64,000 nucleotides of DNA from Cantharellus purpuraceus (GCA_025174535.1 JALBUN010000049.1:1426001-1490000), one strand, 5' to 3'. Positions 1 through 10,239 are shown, counted from the stretch's first letter. Numbers and translations: made by a program. Notes: generated by a model from the sequence alone, not told the origin.

Positions 1-832
1 GGACTCGTTTGTGCTTGTGCCATGGCGTTGGAAGACCAGAGGGTTGGTCAATGAAGCTAATGGCCGTTCCTCAGGCTTTGCAGAATACTTGTGCGTGTGG
101 TCACTCGTCATACGCTCGGGATCTCATTGAGAGCAGCTTGAAACTTCGATATTTACCTCGGGGAATTATGTTACAAGTCTTATGAATGTATGAGTTGAAA
201 TGCTTAATCTGCTAATTACCGAGTGCTATATCGCTACGAAAAAAAAAAGTAACCGTGAGGGTTCCCTTTGAAGTGGCATGGTCTCAGTCCTGACACAGAG
301 CTCACAGAGTCGTTGAGTAAGGTGCCCTTGCGTTCTGAAATGCAAATATCAGTCTAGGAAGCCAAACGAAGTCTATTGGACATCGATATTCATAGCTCCT
401 CGCTGGGTAATATAAACCCGAAGGAAGATCGGCCTTGGGATCAGAAGGGGACTAGAATATCGTGCTTGTAGTCATTCATTGATGTGGTGTCTCTGCCCAG
501 TGCGGGTTGACTATAGGTGAGAGTCAATCACAAATGGTCAACAATTGCTTCAATCTCGGTGCAGAGAGTATACAAATGTTCCATGCATGCCAAAAGTTTT
601 ATGACTCCGATCCAGATACTTTAGGTAACGATTATCTGCACTTGTTAACAGACTTGCGAGTCGGCCATGATATCCTTTTGACCAAGACACTAGTATATAT
701 ATTATGGTAATATTTGTACTAGATTCAAGTTGCTGAACACATCTGCCTCACTACTAGATGGTTACATAAAGAATATGCATCGAAAACGAAGAGCAACGCA
801 CAAAAAAATCTGAAATCCCCATTTGAGAAATT
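1..832. other. No gene recognised
   Basis: Only short open frames are present and none has a recognisable motif, signal peptide or plausible splice partner. The stretch ends at the stop codon of the minus-strand secreted-protein gene at 833. Confidence 0.5.
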
Positions 833-1109
833 TTATTTGCCAGTAGGAATAGTAGGGATAGCTGAGTTGTACGTTAACCACTCAGGGAATACATACGCTG
901 TCAACATAGAACTCAAAATACTCACTGCAGCACTGGCATGGGAGCTTTGGTCCCGTGCAAGTTGGAAGTGGGGGTATGCAGACAATTTCTCCGCTACGTT
1001 GGCATATGAAGTCTTCAATTGTTGGGGTCAGCTTTGGAGAAGCCGTTGGGGATGCAGCAGTGAGATGGAGCAGCATATTCAGGATAACGAACAAGCCGAT
1101 TGTATTCAT
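833..1109 (-). CDS. Small secreted six-cysteine protein (cluster member 1)
   Basis: The ATG at 1109 opens a hydrophobic signal peptide (starts MNTIGLFVILN, rich in L, V and I) followed by a short mature protein. I read exon 1 as 1109-926, a 64-bp intron 925-862 (GTGAGT...CTCAG) and exon 2 as 861-833, giving a tail TIPTIPTGK. The mature part has six cysteines in the order C-x7-C-x6-C-x6-C-x-CC, with a proline-rich stretch between the second and third. The x6-x6 spacing, the proline run and the phase-1 intron right after the last cysteine match the plus-strand genes at 3247, 4604 and 6138, so I treat it as a divergent family member. Function is unknown; small size, secretion and cysteine content fit an effector-like or cell-surface role, which is inference. 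The intron is predicted by eye. Confidence 0.6.
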
Positions 1110-1619
1110 TGTTGTGTTTTACTGACTTGCAGACTAACCTGGATTTTAAGATGTTCATATAGAACCCCTTTACTGGTATGTATGTTTATAACTAGAGTCT
1201 TGAGAGAACAGCGCGCCGCTGACCCTAAGTTCGACTTTGACGGTTGCATCATCACGCGCAGAAACGCCAGGAACACTAGTTCGCCTCTGATACCGGTATA
1301 TATCCGGAAAAGTAATATTTACGGTGGTTTTTATTGGAGGGGCCACTTTTCCAACGTTTGCGTGCAGTGCAAGCAGTGATGCTGGTCTAGATACTATGAC
1401 AAATAATGCATAATGCTAGCATTTCAGACTTGAAAGTTTGCCGGAATATTTTTGGAATCAAATTGATAGATAAACTGTGAGTAACACATGTGATTTCAGG
1501 TCGCTGTACCTCATTTACTTTACTACATAGTTATATAATTAAAGAATACGTATCAAAAATGAAGAATAGTTTCGTCTTAGCAATGATCTACTGATCACTG
1601 CATCATCCATTCTAAAATT

Positions 1620-2165
1620 GCCTTCTGGGACATGTCATTTGTCGGTAGGAAAAAGTGGTGGGTCTAAATTGTACGTTAACCTCGCGTTGTCAACATAAAA
1701 TTCAAAAAACGCACTGCGGCATTCACACGAGCCTTTCAGCCACATACAAATTAAAATTAAAAATCTACAAACAAATTCCTTATCACGAAAACATGTGATC
1801 TGTTTGGCTGATGTGGTCAGAGAGGTCGTTGGGGATGCAACAGTGAGATAAAGCACCATTCTTCAACTGATGAGGATTCATCGCTGTGTTATACGGGCTT
1901 ATAGTCTGATCAACTGGCCTTTATAGAGGCTCAATTAAATTTATAGACGTCTTTTCCCCGGGTATGTATACTAGTCATTGTAGAGGACTTGAATGGACTT
2001 CCTATGACGCAGCTGATGCTAAAATAATAGTCACTGTTATTGCACCATCGCACGCATAACGCCGGGAACACTCTACCTCCTATATTCCCAGGGGAAAGTA
2101 ATTCACGGGGATGCTTATTGGAGGAATAATCTTCCAGCGCTGGCACGCAGTGCCCTCGAGAGTGG
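1620..2165. repeat. Diverged duplicate of the 833-1380 block
   Basis: Beyond the coding part, upstream flanks align as well: the stretch near 2040-2160 (CACGCATAACGCCGGGAACA and following) resembles 1240-1380 (CACGCGCAGAAACGCCAGGA and following), including a shared TTTATTGGAGG-like core. The unit copied was therefore gene plus promoter, about 0.55 kb, in tandem and the same orientation. Confidence 0.55.
1635..1881 (-). pseudogene. Decayed copy of the six-cysteine secreted protein (member 2)
   Basis: This copy aligns with the gene at 833-1109, including the signal-peptide core, the x6-x6 cysteine spacing and the sequence FEFYVD read from the intron side. The ATG matching the first methionine of member 1 is at 1881, but a short deletion shifts the frame; the frame with cysteines begins only at an internal ATG at 1859, which shortens the signal peptide. 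The last cysteine of the CC pair is an arginine codon (CGC), the proline-rich stretch is lost, and the donor is GTGCGT instead of GTGAGT. I read it as a pseudogene or a gene losing function; a shortened secreted product cannot be excluded. Confidence 0.55.
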
Positions 2166-3181
2166 TCATGATGCCATTACTGACGGCCTCTGACAGAGTA
2201 GCGGTCCAGGCACCAGCTATACCGCTCGTCTTTTACCGTAGGTGCTGCCCACGATCCGACAGCAACACCTGATGCAGATGTACCAGCGGTAAACACTATT
2301 AGCGCCCGCCATGGAGGAACCCCTGCTTCAAAGCCGCAAATTGCGGTGCCTGCAGGCCTCATCAGTGTTGGCATCGTCTCCAATATGACGAACCTCTGAA
2401 CAATGCTTATAACCAAATATTGAGAGAGAGAAAAGTCAGAATTCACTTCAAGTTGGATCAAGGCACGACTGTAAATGCCTCGGCTCCTCTCGGTATCAGA
2501 ATACTTATATTAACTCAGTCCACAACTCTACTGGATAGGTACCAGTGTCATCGAGCATTATTCCTGTACCAGCCACTTCATTTGCCTGCTGACCAGCCCG
2601 GTTTGCGTTCTTTTGTTCCTAGAGCATCAACCGATACTGCAAATATATGTTGCCTGAACGTATAGCACACGCAATGTTTACACCTCTTGCATCAAACCGC
2701 GCAGCGGCATCGCACCCTGCGGCAAAGCTAGTCGCTCAAGTCCGTTCCAGCGTTCCGAGTCGGATTGTGAGATACACCCCGTGGTCATTCTCGTGGCCGC
2801 CCCGACCCGAATAATGAGGGTAACTAGACTGGTGGCTATGTAAAACCCATTGCTACAGAAAGATAACTTGACATCTGAGAAATGGGGAGACAGGATCCAG
2901 GTTGAGTCCATTTGCTTAAGACAAGGCACCAGATCCATTCACTGAAAGCTTATAATTCTGACATCGCTACGTTACCGAGAGACTCATCTGAGATATCGAG
3001 TGCACGAATCTAGCAACAACGGACACTTGCGAGACTTGAGAGGCTGAGCCGAGACCAGGTGCCCGCGTCTCCGTTTGACGAGCTCATGGCGGAAATCAGG
3101 GGTGAGTTAGTGTCAGCGCAAGTTGTGATTCCAAACTATCAGTCGTGTTATGAGCGCGAACCGGATAATTAACGGCAAAAG
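2166..3181. other. No gene recognised
   Basis: Several open frames of 80-95 codons exist but lack family motifs. A plus-strand frame ending near 2400 after a possible acceptor (TACCGTAG at about 2234) reads as an Ala/Pro/Val-rich tail, but no upstream exon could be joined to it. Confidence 0.4.
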
Positions 3182-3189
3182 CATAAAAG
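3182..3189 (+). promoter_or_regulatory. TATA-like box of the two-module secreted protein gene
   Basis: CATAAAAG lies 58 bp upstream of the ATG at 3247, a normal position for a fungal TATA element. It was called by position and sequence only. Confidence 0.4.
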
Positions 3190-3246
3190 TCACTGACTGG
3201 CGATGCGACATGGAGAACTCACCAAACTTCATCCATTAGATCTAAG

Positions 3247-3718
3247 ATGATGTACAACCTCACAGCACTCCTAGTTCTCCTTTCCGTTGTTGCTTCAACG
3301 GGAGCTCTCAACCCCACGCCTTGCACAACTTATTATGGAAAGCCTACGGGCATATGCGCCGACGTATGCACCGTCCCGCCACCTACGTGTGCCGAGCAGC
3401 CCGACTTGTGTTGCTGCAGTCAGTGTTACTTTTGAAAATCACGTGGTATCTTGATTCCTGACTAGACGTATTTTTCAAGTTCCCGTCACCAGCACGGGAC
3501 CGTGCCCTACTAAGACCTGTACCAGCGTATTCAACAAACCAACGGGAGTCTGCGCTGATTTCTGCACTAACCCACCATCGAAGTGTTCCGACCAGCCAGA
3601 ATCATGCTGCTGCGGTACGTATAGCTTCTCCGGCTACTGATTTAGCATTCAATCTCACAAACCTCAAGTGCCGAACGTTGTAACGACCACATGCGCGCCT
3701 ACGGCCACTCCAGTATGA
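3247..3718 (+). CDS. Secreted protein with two six-cysteine modules
   Basis: Three exons read cleanly: 3247-3418, 3480-3614 and 3669-3718, giving 118 residues. Exon 1 encodes a signal peptide (MMYNLTALLVLLSVV) and module 1, C-x10-C-x3-C-x6-C-x6-CCC. Exon 2 is exactly 135 bp with phase 1 at both ends and encodes module 2 with the same C-x3-C-x6-C-x6-CCC spacing and the same PTG-x-CAD lead-in. Exon 3 encodes a short tail beginning VPNVV, close to the tail VPDVV of the gene at 4604. The symmetrical exon shows that the second module arose by exon duplication. Both introns have GT...AG borders (GTCAGT, GTACGT donors). No known domain is recognised; the protein is probably extracellular with up to six disulphides. 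Confidence 0.75.
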
Positions 3719-4552
3719 GAGAAGGAGTTTCATACAGGACGGTTGAAGCGCGCTGCCATCATGTTGTACAGCCTCTATGATACTTACAATATCGAATCCT
3801 ATGCTTGTTGATTCCATGCCACTGAATGAATGTGATATACACTTGCGATGTCAGCGAAAGACAAGACACTTTCGGATACACCCAAGTGCTTGCATTTTGA
3901 GGTGGAAATCCGCTCCATGACTAGCCCCGAGCCCTTTCCTGCGAGATGACAGTAGAAAAAAATGGGAATGGTGTGCACTTGACCATCTCATGTAAGGGTT
4001 GTGAGCTGACGCCGGAACCGTGGCTGTGGATGTGATCCTGACGCACTTTCCAGGTTTACTGAAAGTCAATGCATTGCCTCCTGCTGTCATGCCTGGGAAT
4101 ATTACCTCTAGGGATGTTCCAGGCTCCCTGGATCTTCAATTCAGGGATCTCGGGACAACAGGAAATCATTCCCCCACCCTGGAGTAAGCACCAATGTGGT
4201 GGCCTGTATAGGATCAAATGTGACTGTTTGATCTCAAAAGGTGCAATCCGAGTCCAATCACCACCTCGATATTGTGCTTCGACTACGTCAGTATAGAGGT
4301 GTCATAACCTATACAGAGCCTAAGGCCCTGCCATCGTGAAGCCGTGATTGCAAGCAGTCAAGCCAAAAGCTCAGTAAACGGAAGGCGCCGTCAAAGATGC
4401 TGCGAGTGAGATATAACTGCACTCGAGATCCGGCATGCAGTCAGCGAAATACCGCCGGAAGTAGGTCGAGATGGTCATAGTAGTACAGTATCATGACGAA
4501 GCTCCCTGATCCTCAGGAGTTAGATCCTGTGGGGATATTGAGCATGGGCGCG
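3719..4552. other. Intergenic; upstream part of a duplicated block
   Basis: No gene is seen. The part from about 4380 onward is closely similar to 5920-6090 (shared GGAAGGCGC, GCAGTCAGCGAAATACCG and AGTATCATGA), and weaker similarity reaches back to about 4090 against 5640. Confidence 0.5.
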
Positions 4553-4560
4553 TATATAAT
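4553..4560 (+). promoter_or_regulatory. TATA box of six-cysteine gene 4
   Basis: TATATAAT lies 44 bp upstream of the ATG at 4604, inside the motif CGTATATAAT, which is shared exactly with the paralogue upstream of 6138. Conservation between two diverged copies supports a promoter role. Confidence 0.6.
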
Positions 4561-4603
4561 GAGTTGGAGCCAGACAAGTAAACCAAATCATCCAGAACCC
4601 AAC

Positions 4604-4845
4604 ATGCTCGTCAAATCCTCGATTCTCTTGGGAATGTTCACTGTCTTCGGCCTCGTCACCGCCAACAAACCTCGCGCAAGATTTCCCGGCCACCAATGCG
4701 CCGACATATGTTTCGACCCGCCTCCACCGTGTTCACAGGCCCCAGACCTGTGCTGCTGTGGTGAGCAAACTCAGTTTTTTTATCTCAAGTATAGCTAATT
4801 GATGTTAGTGTAGTTCCAGACGTCGTGGATGCTGCACGAAAGTAA
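4604..4845 (+). CDS. Small secreted six-cysteine protein (member 4)
   Basis: The start is the ATG of MLVKSSILL, chosen because it opens a signal peptide and follows the TATA box by a normal distance; an in-frame extension upstream to 4493 would bury the signal peptide. Exon 1 is 4604-4760 and exon 2 is 4814-4845, with a GTGAGC...TAG intron in phase 1. The mature protein is short and carries C-x3-C-x6-C-x6-CCC with the sequence DPPPPCSQAPDLCCC, then the tail VPDVVDAARK. It is the closest paralogue of the gene at 6138. No characterised family is recognised; an extracellular role is inferred from the signal peptide and cysteines. Confidence 0.72.
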
Positions 4846-6092
4846 CACAGGCATACAGGGTGGAAAGCCTAGTTCATGCTATGACTGGACACAGAGAGAC
4901 ATCTTGTTTGACGATGGAGTGTAATCATGGGTACTTCATGCGACAACCCCTCACTTGTTGTACCTTATTTGTCAGAGCCATATTATGTAAAGTGGGAATT
5001 TAGAAGCCGACCAGTAACAATCATACTTCGTCCCAAAACTTTGCTTTGGAGAAGAAGCAATGAATAGTACTTGTAGCCGACAGATATCCGTATCCGCGAA
5101 AGAAAGCCCATGGCTGGAAGAAACTTGACAAGCGTGCGGTCAGGGTGTTTCTGTGTATCAAAGCTTCGCTTCGGAAACGATCGTCCGATATATACTATGT
5201 AGATGGTCACTACGATGTAGAACTCAATGTCCTGTTTGCATTTGAACATTTTTACGCAGAAGCTATAACTTATCACGAGTTCGGTTAGGAGGGGTAGTGG
5301 TGAAGTGTCAAATTAAAGTCTCATCAACACCCTGCCATCGCACGACAATTAAGCCATGCTCGGAGCGTATGTTGGCCAATAAGTATTAACATTGTTGCTT
5401 GATACACCGAGGCTCGTCCAGTAATCGAGGCTTACTATACATCCCTGTTCTTGGAGTGTTTTCACGTCCAATCTTGTATGCTGAGAGAGAACTCGAGCGA
5501 TACGTCAGTTACCTACTCTGCTGTTTACTAGTAAACCACCATCTCTCAGTCTGCTGCGATCACGTCAGCGACGTAATGGGGATCAATTCACAGCAAATAA
5601 ACGAACCAATCCTCCACTTTAATGTCCCAAAGATGTGCCACGCATCACTAGGGATCTCTTGCCTCCAGGGATCTGAGGGCCGAAACTCCCTTGATCATTA
5701 GTGACCCTGCCGTTTGGAACAATATATCCAAGAACCTACGGCCCACCGGCTGAATGCGGTCTGTTACTATCAAACATGAGATTATGATTTGACCTCGTAA
5801 GTTGTATTCCGAGTCAACTATTTGCACCAGTGCTGTGCAATTGGCCCGCTAAGGTAGAGCATAGCAACGAAGGCACCATCATCAAGGAGCTATGATCGCG
5901 GGCGGTCATTGTGGAAGGCGCTGTCGGAGATGCTGCAGTTAAGATGATCGCACTTGGGAGCCGGTCTTCCTCAGCGCGCAGTCAGCGAAATACCGCAGTA
6001 AGCAGGTCAAAAGGGTCATGGCAGTATCATGATGAAGCTCTCCAGAACCTCAGGAGAGAGATATCCCGTGAGGAATAATGAGCATGGGCACG
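4846..6092. other. Intergenic, partly duplicated sequence
   Basis: No gene is supported. Open frames at 4983-5276 (-) and 5399-5701 (+) show no motif. From about 5640 the sequence begins to resemble 4090-4600, the other half of the gene-4/gene-5 duplication. Confidence 0.45.
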
Positions 6093-6100
6093 TATATAAT
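6093..6100 (+). promoter_or_regulatory. TATA box of six-cysteine gene 5
   Basis: TATATAAT within CGTATATAAT lies 38 bp upstream of the ATG at 6138, matching the paralogous promoter at 4553. Confidence 0.6.
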
Positions 6101-6137
6101 AGGTTGTAAGCATACCAAACAGCTCCCAGAACACAAC

Positions 6138-6367
6138 ATGCTCGTCAAATCCTCTATTATCTTCGGATTATTCTTTGTCTTTTCCGGACTCGTTACTGCC
6201 AACCAACCCCGCACTATAACTCCTGTAAAAGACTGTGCCGGAGCGTGTCCCGAGCCGCCGCCTCCATGCTCACAGGCCCCGACTTTGTGCTGCTGCAGTG
6301 AGTCAACTAGACTTTCAATCATTTGCCGCTAAAATGTGACCAATTAATATTAGTTCGAGACACGTAA
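6138..6367 (+). CDS. Small secreted six-cysteine protein (member 5)
   Basis: Exon 1 is 6138-6297 and exon 2 is 6354-6367, joined by a phase-1 GTGAGT...TTAG intron. The signal peptide begins MLVKSSIIFGLFFVF; the mature part carries C-x3-C-x6-C-x6-CCC (read in EPPPPCSQAPTLCCC) and a tail of only four residues, IRDT. Compared with the paralogue at 4604 the cysteines, prolines and signal peptide are kept while other residues change, which suggests selection on the scaffold; no substitution rates were calculated. Function is unknown. Confidence 0.72.
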
Positions 6368-7839
6368 CGCAGAACGCACCATCAGAGTAGGCTCCCTCCA
6401 TCCTATGAAGCATTATGTCGACATGACTGGAACATAGATCTTCCCGTAGGAGTTCACGAAAGCCTTCGCGCAATAGATTTTCTGTTGTGTATCGCTCTTC
6501 ATAACATGCGGAATCAGCTGCATGAACGAATTGATCAGACTATGGAGATGGCCAATACAATGCATAGTCCAATATTCTGTTCGCACCCATAAGTTAAGAC
6601 CTCACGTCACAAGGTAGGAGCAGCGAATTTGGTGAATATTCAAAATTCACTGTGACGCGGCTTCCGTCGCAAACGGCGTTTGAAGACACCTGCAAATTTC
6701 AGAGCCACCCACGCTAAATGTTACCCTACATTGATTTTCAAGTGATAATAGTCAAATGCCAATCACATTTCGGCTTCACTTACGTGACTTGTAATAGGAA
6801 GCAAGGCCAACGGAGTGTTCGAATGATCTCTCGGAGTCGCTATCATAACTGGACTTTCACAAACATCTCTGTCACCAGTAATATTATTCTCCTAAACTAT
6901 TGTCGGTATTCCTGGACGGCTTCCGAGGCTCAGAAAAGATCCACCTGATCAACTACGAGGATGTAGACAGTGTAAGTAAAGTAAGCCGTTCAATTCCGTG
7001 CGAGGACAGATGAGTACGCACAAGTTACCTTCCCCATATTATCATTCTTGATACCATATCGGTTGTCCTGGAACAATCGATAAATAACACAAACAACACA
7101 CGATGCAGGCGTACATTGGTGATCTCAACTGTTTCACCAGTGGACGATGAAGTATTGTCGTCGCCACCGCCCTGGAGACATCAACATCAGAAATGGAATG
7201 CTTTGGAGGATATCCCTCTAGGAACAACAGACGCACGACGGGGCGATATCCAACTTTATCTCCTACCTGTCATAAAGGTTCAGTAGACAAGCGAAGGGGA
7301 TTAAAACCTCACTTTGTAATCGGACATGTTCAAATAGAATAATTTGTTATTGCTGAGTTGCTTGGGAAGGGGGAACTCATCTTTGGTTTATTTCAGTGCT
7401 TTAAAACTGAAATAAAGTGCTTCATCACTTGTTGCTGATTTTGCAGTGTACTGAAATCTAGTAGTACCAACCACACTAAAAGTGCCTTTTGGTACTTCTT
7501 TTAATACACACTACAGCTATATAAGAGCTATATAAGAGCTCCTTTAGGTTTTAATACAGGTCACTTATACACTGCAATTCAGCTAGCAAGGAATACATGA
7601 CAATTGATACTGTTGACAACCTGGCTGCCAAATCATCCACCACATTGCTCAGCACTGTTGCCTCCACACAGCTACCGCCACTTCCACCATGTCAATGACC
7701 ACAAACTCAATGCTGCCACTGTGTGATGCATGCAACATGGCTGCAGGCACATGGTGCATAGGGCTGAATGGACCCACTTGGGATGGATTGATAGGTAGGT
7801 TGCTTGTTTCTTTTTTTTTTTGGGGGGGGGTTACACACT
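6368..7839. other. No gene recognised
   Basis: Short frames only. From about 7600 the sequence enters the repeat island, with a T-run followed by a G-run at 7811-7830 just before the minisatellite. Confidence 0.45.
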
Positions 7840-8035
7840 TTGGAGTTGTGGGGTTGGAGTTGTGGGGTTGGAGTTGTGGGGTTGGAGTTGTGGGGTTGGA
7901 GTTGTGGGGTTGGAGTTGTGGGGTTGGAGTTGTGGGGTTGGAGTTGTGGGGTTGGAGTTGTGGGGTTGGAGTTGTGGGGTTGGAGTTGTGGGGTTGGAGT
8001 TGTGGGGTTGGAGTTGTGGGGTTGGAGTTGGGGTT
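7840..8035 (+). repeat. 14-bp G-rich minisatellite (TTGGAGTTGTGGGG), about 14 units
   Basis: The unit TTGGAGTTGTGGGG is repeated almost perfectly. Fourteen is not a multiple of three, so all frames on both strands stay open and produce spurious Trp/Gly/Val-rich or Pro/Thr/Gln-rich frames; none is a gene. Each unit carries a GGGG run. Confidence 0.9.
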
Positions 8036-8161
8036 TGTTGAAAATGGGACAATAAGACAATTGTAATATCTTTCTATATGGCTGAGTGCCGACTTCTTTT
8101 TGTTTCTTTTAAACAACACTCCTTTTGTATATACAATAGGGCTACTTAGTATAAAGCAGAT

Positions 8162-8649
8162 TGTTACATCCTGTAACACCGAGTTCTGATCTCTGGATTC
8201 CATCTCCACCTCCATCAACTCCACCTCCGTCAACTCCGGACCCCACCATTGTTCTCCTCATTAGTAGTCTTCTTCTTATGGGTTACAACAACCATTATAC
8301 TTTCTAATTGTTTAGTATTAGTTTGGACATGAGTCCGAACTCCGAACTCCTTTCCATGTTGTATTCCATATTAGTCTTATTGTCTTATCGCTTTTAGTTT
8401 TACCATTCAATTCTCTACATACTTATACGGGCTACTTCTTGTATGTTACAGTAGTTCGTATATCGACTAAGATTCCCCATCAGCTTCTTGGTTACTAGCT
8501 TCTTGACAAGTTGAACTTCGGATCCTTGATCCAACTCCGTACTCCAAACTCTGAAATATTGGACCGACGATTCGAGGGGTGCAACACATAAGTTGAAGCC
8601 AAGTCCACTTGATCCGACTCAATAGTGATTTGTCCCCATCTGTTTCCGG
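8162..8649. mobile_element. LTR-like repeat F, copy 1 (5' part)
   Basis: The repeat begins TGTTACATCCTGTAACACC and is homologous to the repeat starting at 13301, including CTCCACCTCCATCAACTCC minisatellite units near 8205-8235. The homology runs through GTGCAACACATAAGTTGAAG near 8580 up to the insertion point of LTR A1, and resumes at 10061 (GTTGAACTGGAACAGTAAAG). Orientation and exact 3' end are uncertain. Confidence 0.5.
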
Positions 8650-10060
8650 TGATGAGCCAGGACGCATTGAACCACTCTGACAGTCCAACTCCGCCAGCGC
8701 CTTTTCGTATCAAACTTTTAAATAGCGCCGCAATTCCCTCTCCACCTCAGTCTCTAATTCTAGCCATCAATCGTCACTCGTGTTTCATTGCCATCGATCA
8801 TTATCAGCCTTCGATTCACACCAATCCTTTCATCATCATTCACATGGCTTCCAATTCTATTCCCCTCTCCAACATCTCTTCTAATAATACGTCACACTGG
8901 TCTCTGGACACAGAGGACTATCAAAAATATGCTGAGCTCCACGCGCATGTTAAGCCACCTCCATGTGTCAAAATACTTCCAAAACTCTTTCAACGTCCAA
9001 GATCCCCACCATGTCTCTCTTATGCCATTGGCGATCCCATATTCTTTCACAATTCCGTTGAACCATATACATTCCTTGGCATTTTGCCTCTATATTGTAA
9101 CACGGATAGACAAGTTGAACGTGAGGTAGAATTTCAGTCACCATCGCAGACCTATCCTCCCACTTCAATCCGACTCAAGTTACATCGTGTCAGGCAAAGG
9201 GACCAAATACCCTTGGAACGGGATACCATATGGAGACGTATCACTAAGACAATAAGGAGTATTTGTTGTGGATGCTGACGGAAGTCCTCATGTGACTCAG
9301 GGTCAATTTACCTTTGGAGCCATATGGAAGATGGTATTGGTGGATGTTTCTATTGTTCTTTTATATGACTCACCCCTGTTTCATCTTTTAATTCATTCAT
9401 ACACAACTTACTCATCTTTGTTCTATTTTTGGTTCTTTTATTACTCATCACCTCCTATTCTTACAAAGATTACCCCTATCTGTTGCTTCATTTCTCCATG
9501 ATTTCCCCATTAGTAGTTCAACTTCACACGCTTTGTCAGCTGGCTTGATCAGCATTTCTTGCATCATATTGCATCATTTGCTCTTCATATTGTGTCGTTG
9601 TGCCCTGGGGATTTGTATATAAAAGGGCGCTAGTTTTCACCTTTGGAATGAATCAACAAGTTTTCAGCCCATGCTCTAAAGTCAAAGTCCACGCTCTAAG
9701 TCTACGCTCTACGCTCTACATCACAATCCATTAGCTCTACACTGAGGTAAAGCACCTTGGTTCAACAATCAGATTTCCCTCCGCCACCGAGAGGTTGCAT
9801 CTCCTGAAACCAGCTTTCGCGTACCTCCCAACTGGGCTCTCCATCCTCATCCAGTCACAGAGCACGATCAGCCATCAGGACCAACCCTTTTGCTCCCATC
9901 CTCATCCAACCACACTATTCGACTTTCCTGTTACTCAGTGCTACCTCTACCCCTCGACCTGATTGATCTTTGGAGTGCTGAACAACTGCGTTACACACCA
10001 TCTGTTTGCTAGGACCGTTGCGCGCAGGCTTATAGGATCTATTCCTTAAGCAAACCGACA
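8650..10060 (+). mobile_element. Family A solo LTR, copy A1
   Basis: The LTR starts TGATGAGCC and ends AAACCGACA (TG...CA), 1,411 bp. It sits inside repeat F: the flanks are CCGG at 8646-8649 and CCAG at 10061-10064, a 4-bp target duplication with one decayed CpG. The paralogous empty site is preserved at about 13855 (TCTCCGGTTGAACTGG). It contains a TATA element (TATATAAAAG) near 9617 and the 144-codon ORF at 8844. No internal element domain follows, so it is a solo LTR. Confidence 0.8.
8844..9278 (+). CDS. 144-residue ORF carried inside LTR A (copy A1)
   Basis: The ATG at 8844 (MASNSIPLSNI) opens an intact frame of 144 codons ending ICCGC. The protein is basic, contains a PPP stretch near residue 38, the segment RSPPCLSYAIGDPIFFHNS in the middle and an Arg-rich end. 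Full-length copies are intact at 24323-24757 and 30027-30461; the copies at 11518, 26884, 29298 and on the minus strand near 37619-38033 are broken. The open frame extends upstream of 8844, but the other copies share only this ATG. The ORF lies upstream of the LTR TATA box, in what would be U3. No known family is recognised. It may be an LTR accessory gene or a frame kept open by recent copying. Confidence 0.5.
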   Translation: MASNSIPLSNISSNNTSHWSLDTEDYQKYAELHAHVKPPPCVKILPKLFQRPRSPPCLSYAIGDPIFFHNSVEPYTFLGILPLYCNTDRQVEREVEFQSPSQTYPPTSIRLKLHRVRQRDQIPLERDTIWRRITKTIRSICCGC

Positions 10061-10239
10061 CCAGTTGAACTGGAACAGTAAAGTCCCATCCCCTTCCTTA
10101 CTAGTATCCGAACACCAGCTACTCCTTTAAACTCCGAGTTTTCAGCACTTAACACAGATACAAGATGTATGACGATGCTTCAGATCTTTTCTGACATCGT
10201 CTTAGACCAACTGCATATAGAAGTTGCCTTTACAACAGG
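10061..10239. other. Remainder of repeat F and junction sequence
   Basis: The first part continues repeat F (compare 13860-13960: GTTGAACTGGAACAGTAAAG, CCGAACACCAGCTACTCC). Nothing else is recognised. Confidence 0.4.

Larger units (their letters stand above)
5920..6367 (+). repeat. Duplicate of the 4380-4845 promoter-plus-gene block
   Basis: The alignment with 4380-4845 runs through promoter, TATA box, signal peptide, cysteine module, intron position and short last exon. This is a direct-orientation duplication about 1.5 kb away, now clearly diverged outside the coding part. Confidence 0.65.

Noticed and set aside
837..1379. Plus-strand frame of 180 codons opposite the secreted-protein gene
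   Set aside because: It starts at a non-ATG codon, has no motif and is the antisense shadow of the minus-strand gene and its promoter.
2235..2400. Possible last exon of a plus-strand gene after a TACCGTAG acceptor
   Set aside because: No upstream exon, signal peptide or family match could be joined; a single open exon is not enough.
7649..8233. Overlapping open frames of up to 194 codons on both strands, rich in Trp/Gly/Val or Pro/Thr/Gln
   Set aside because: They are produced by the 14-bp minisatellite, whose unit is not a multiple of three and lacks stops in any frame.
9268..9501. Repeated 77-codon frame following the LTR ORF, rich in Tyr/Phe/Ser
   Set aside because: It starts with GTG, lies over the U3 promoter region and is repeated only because the LTR is repeated.
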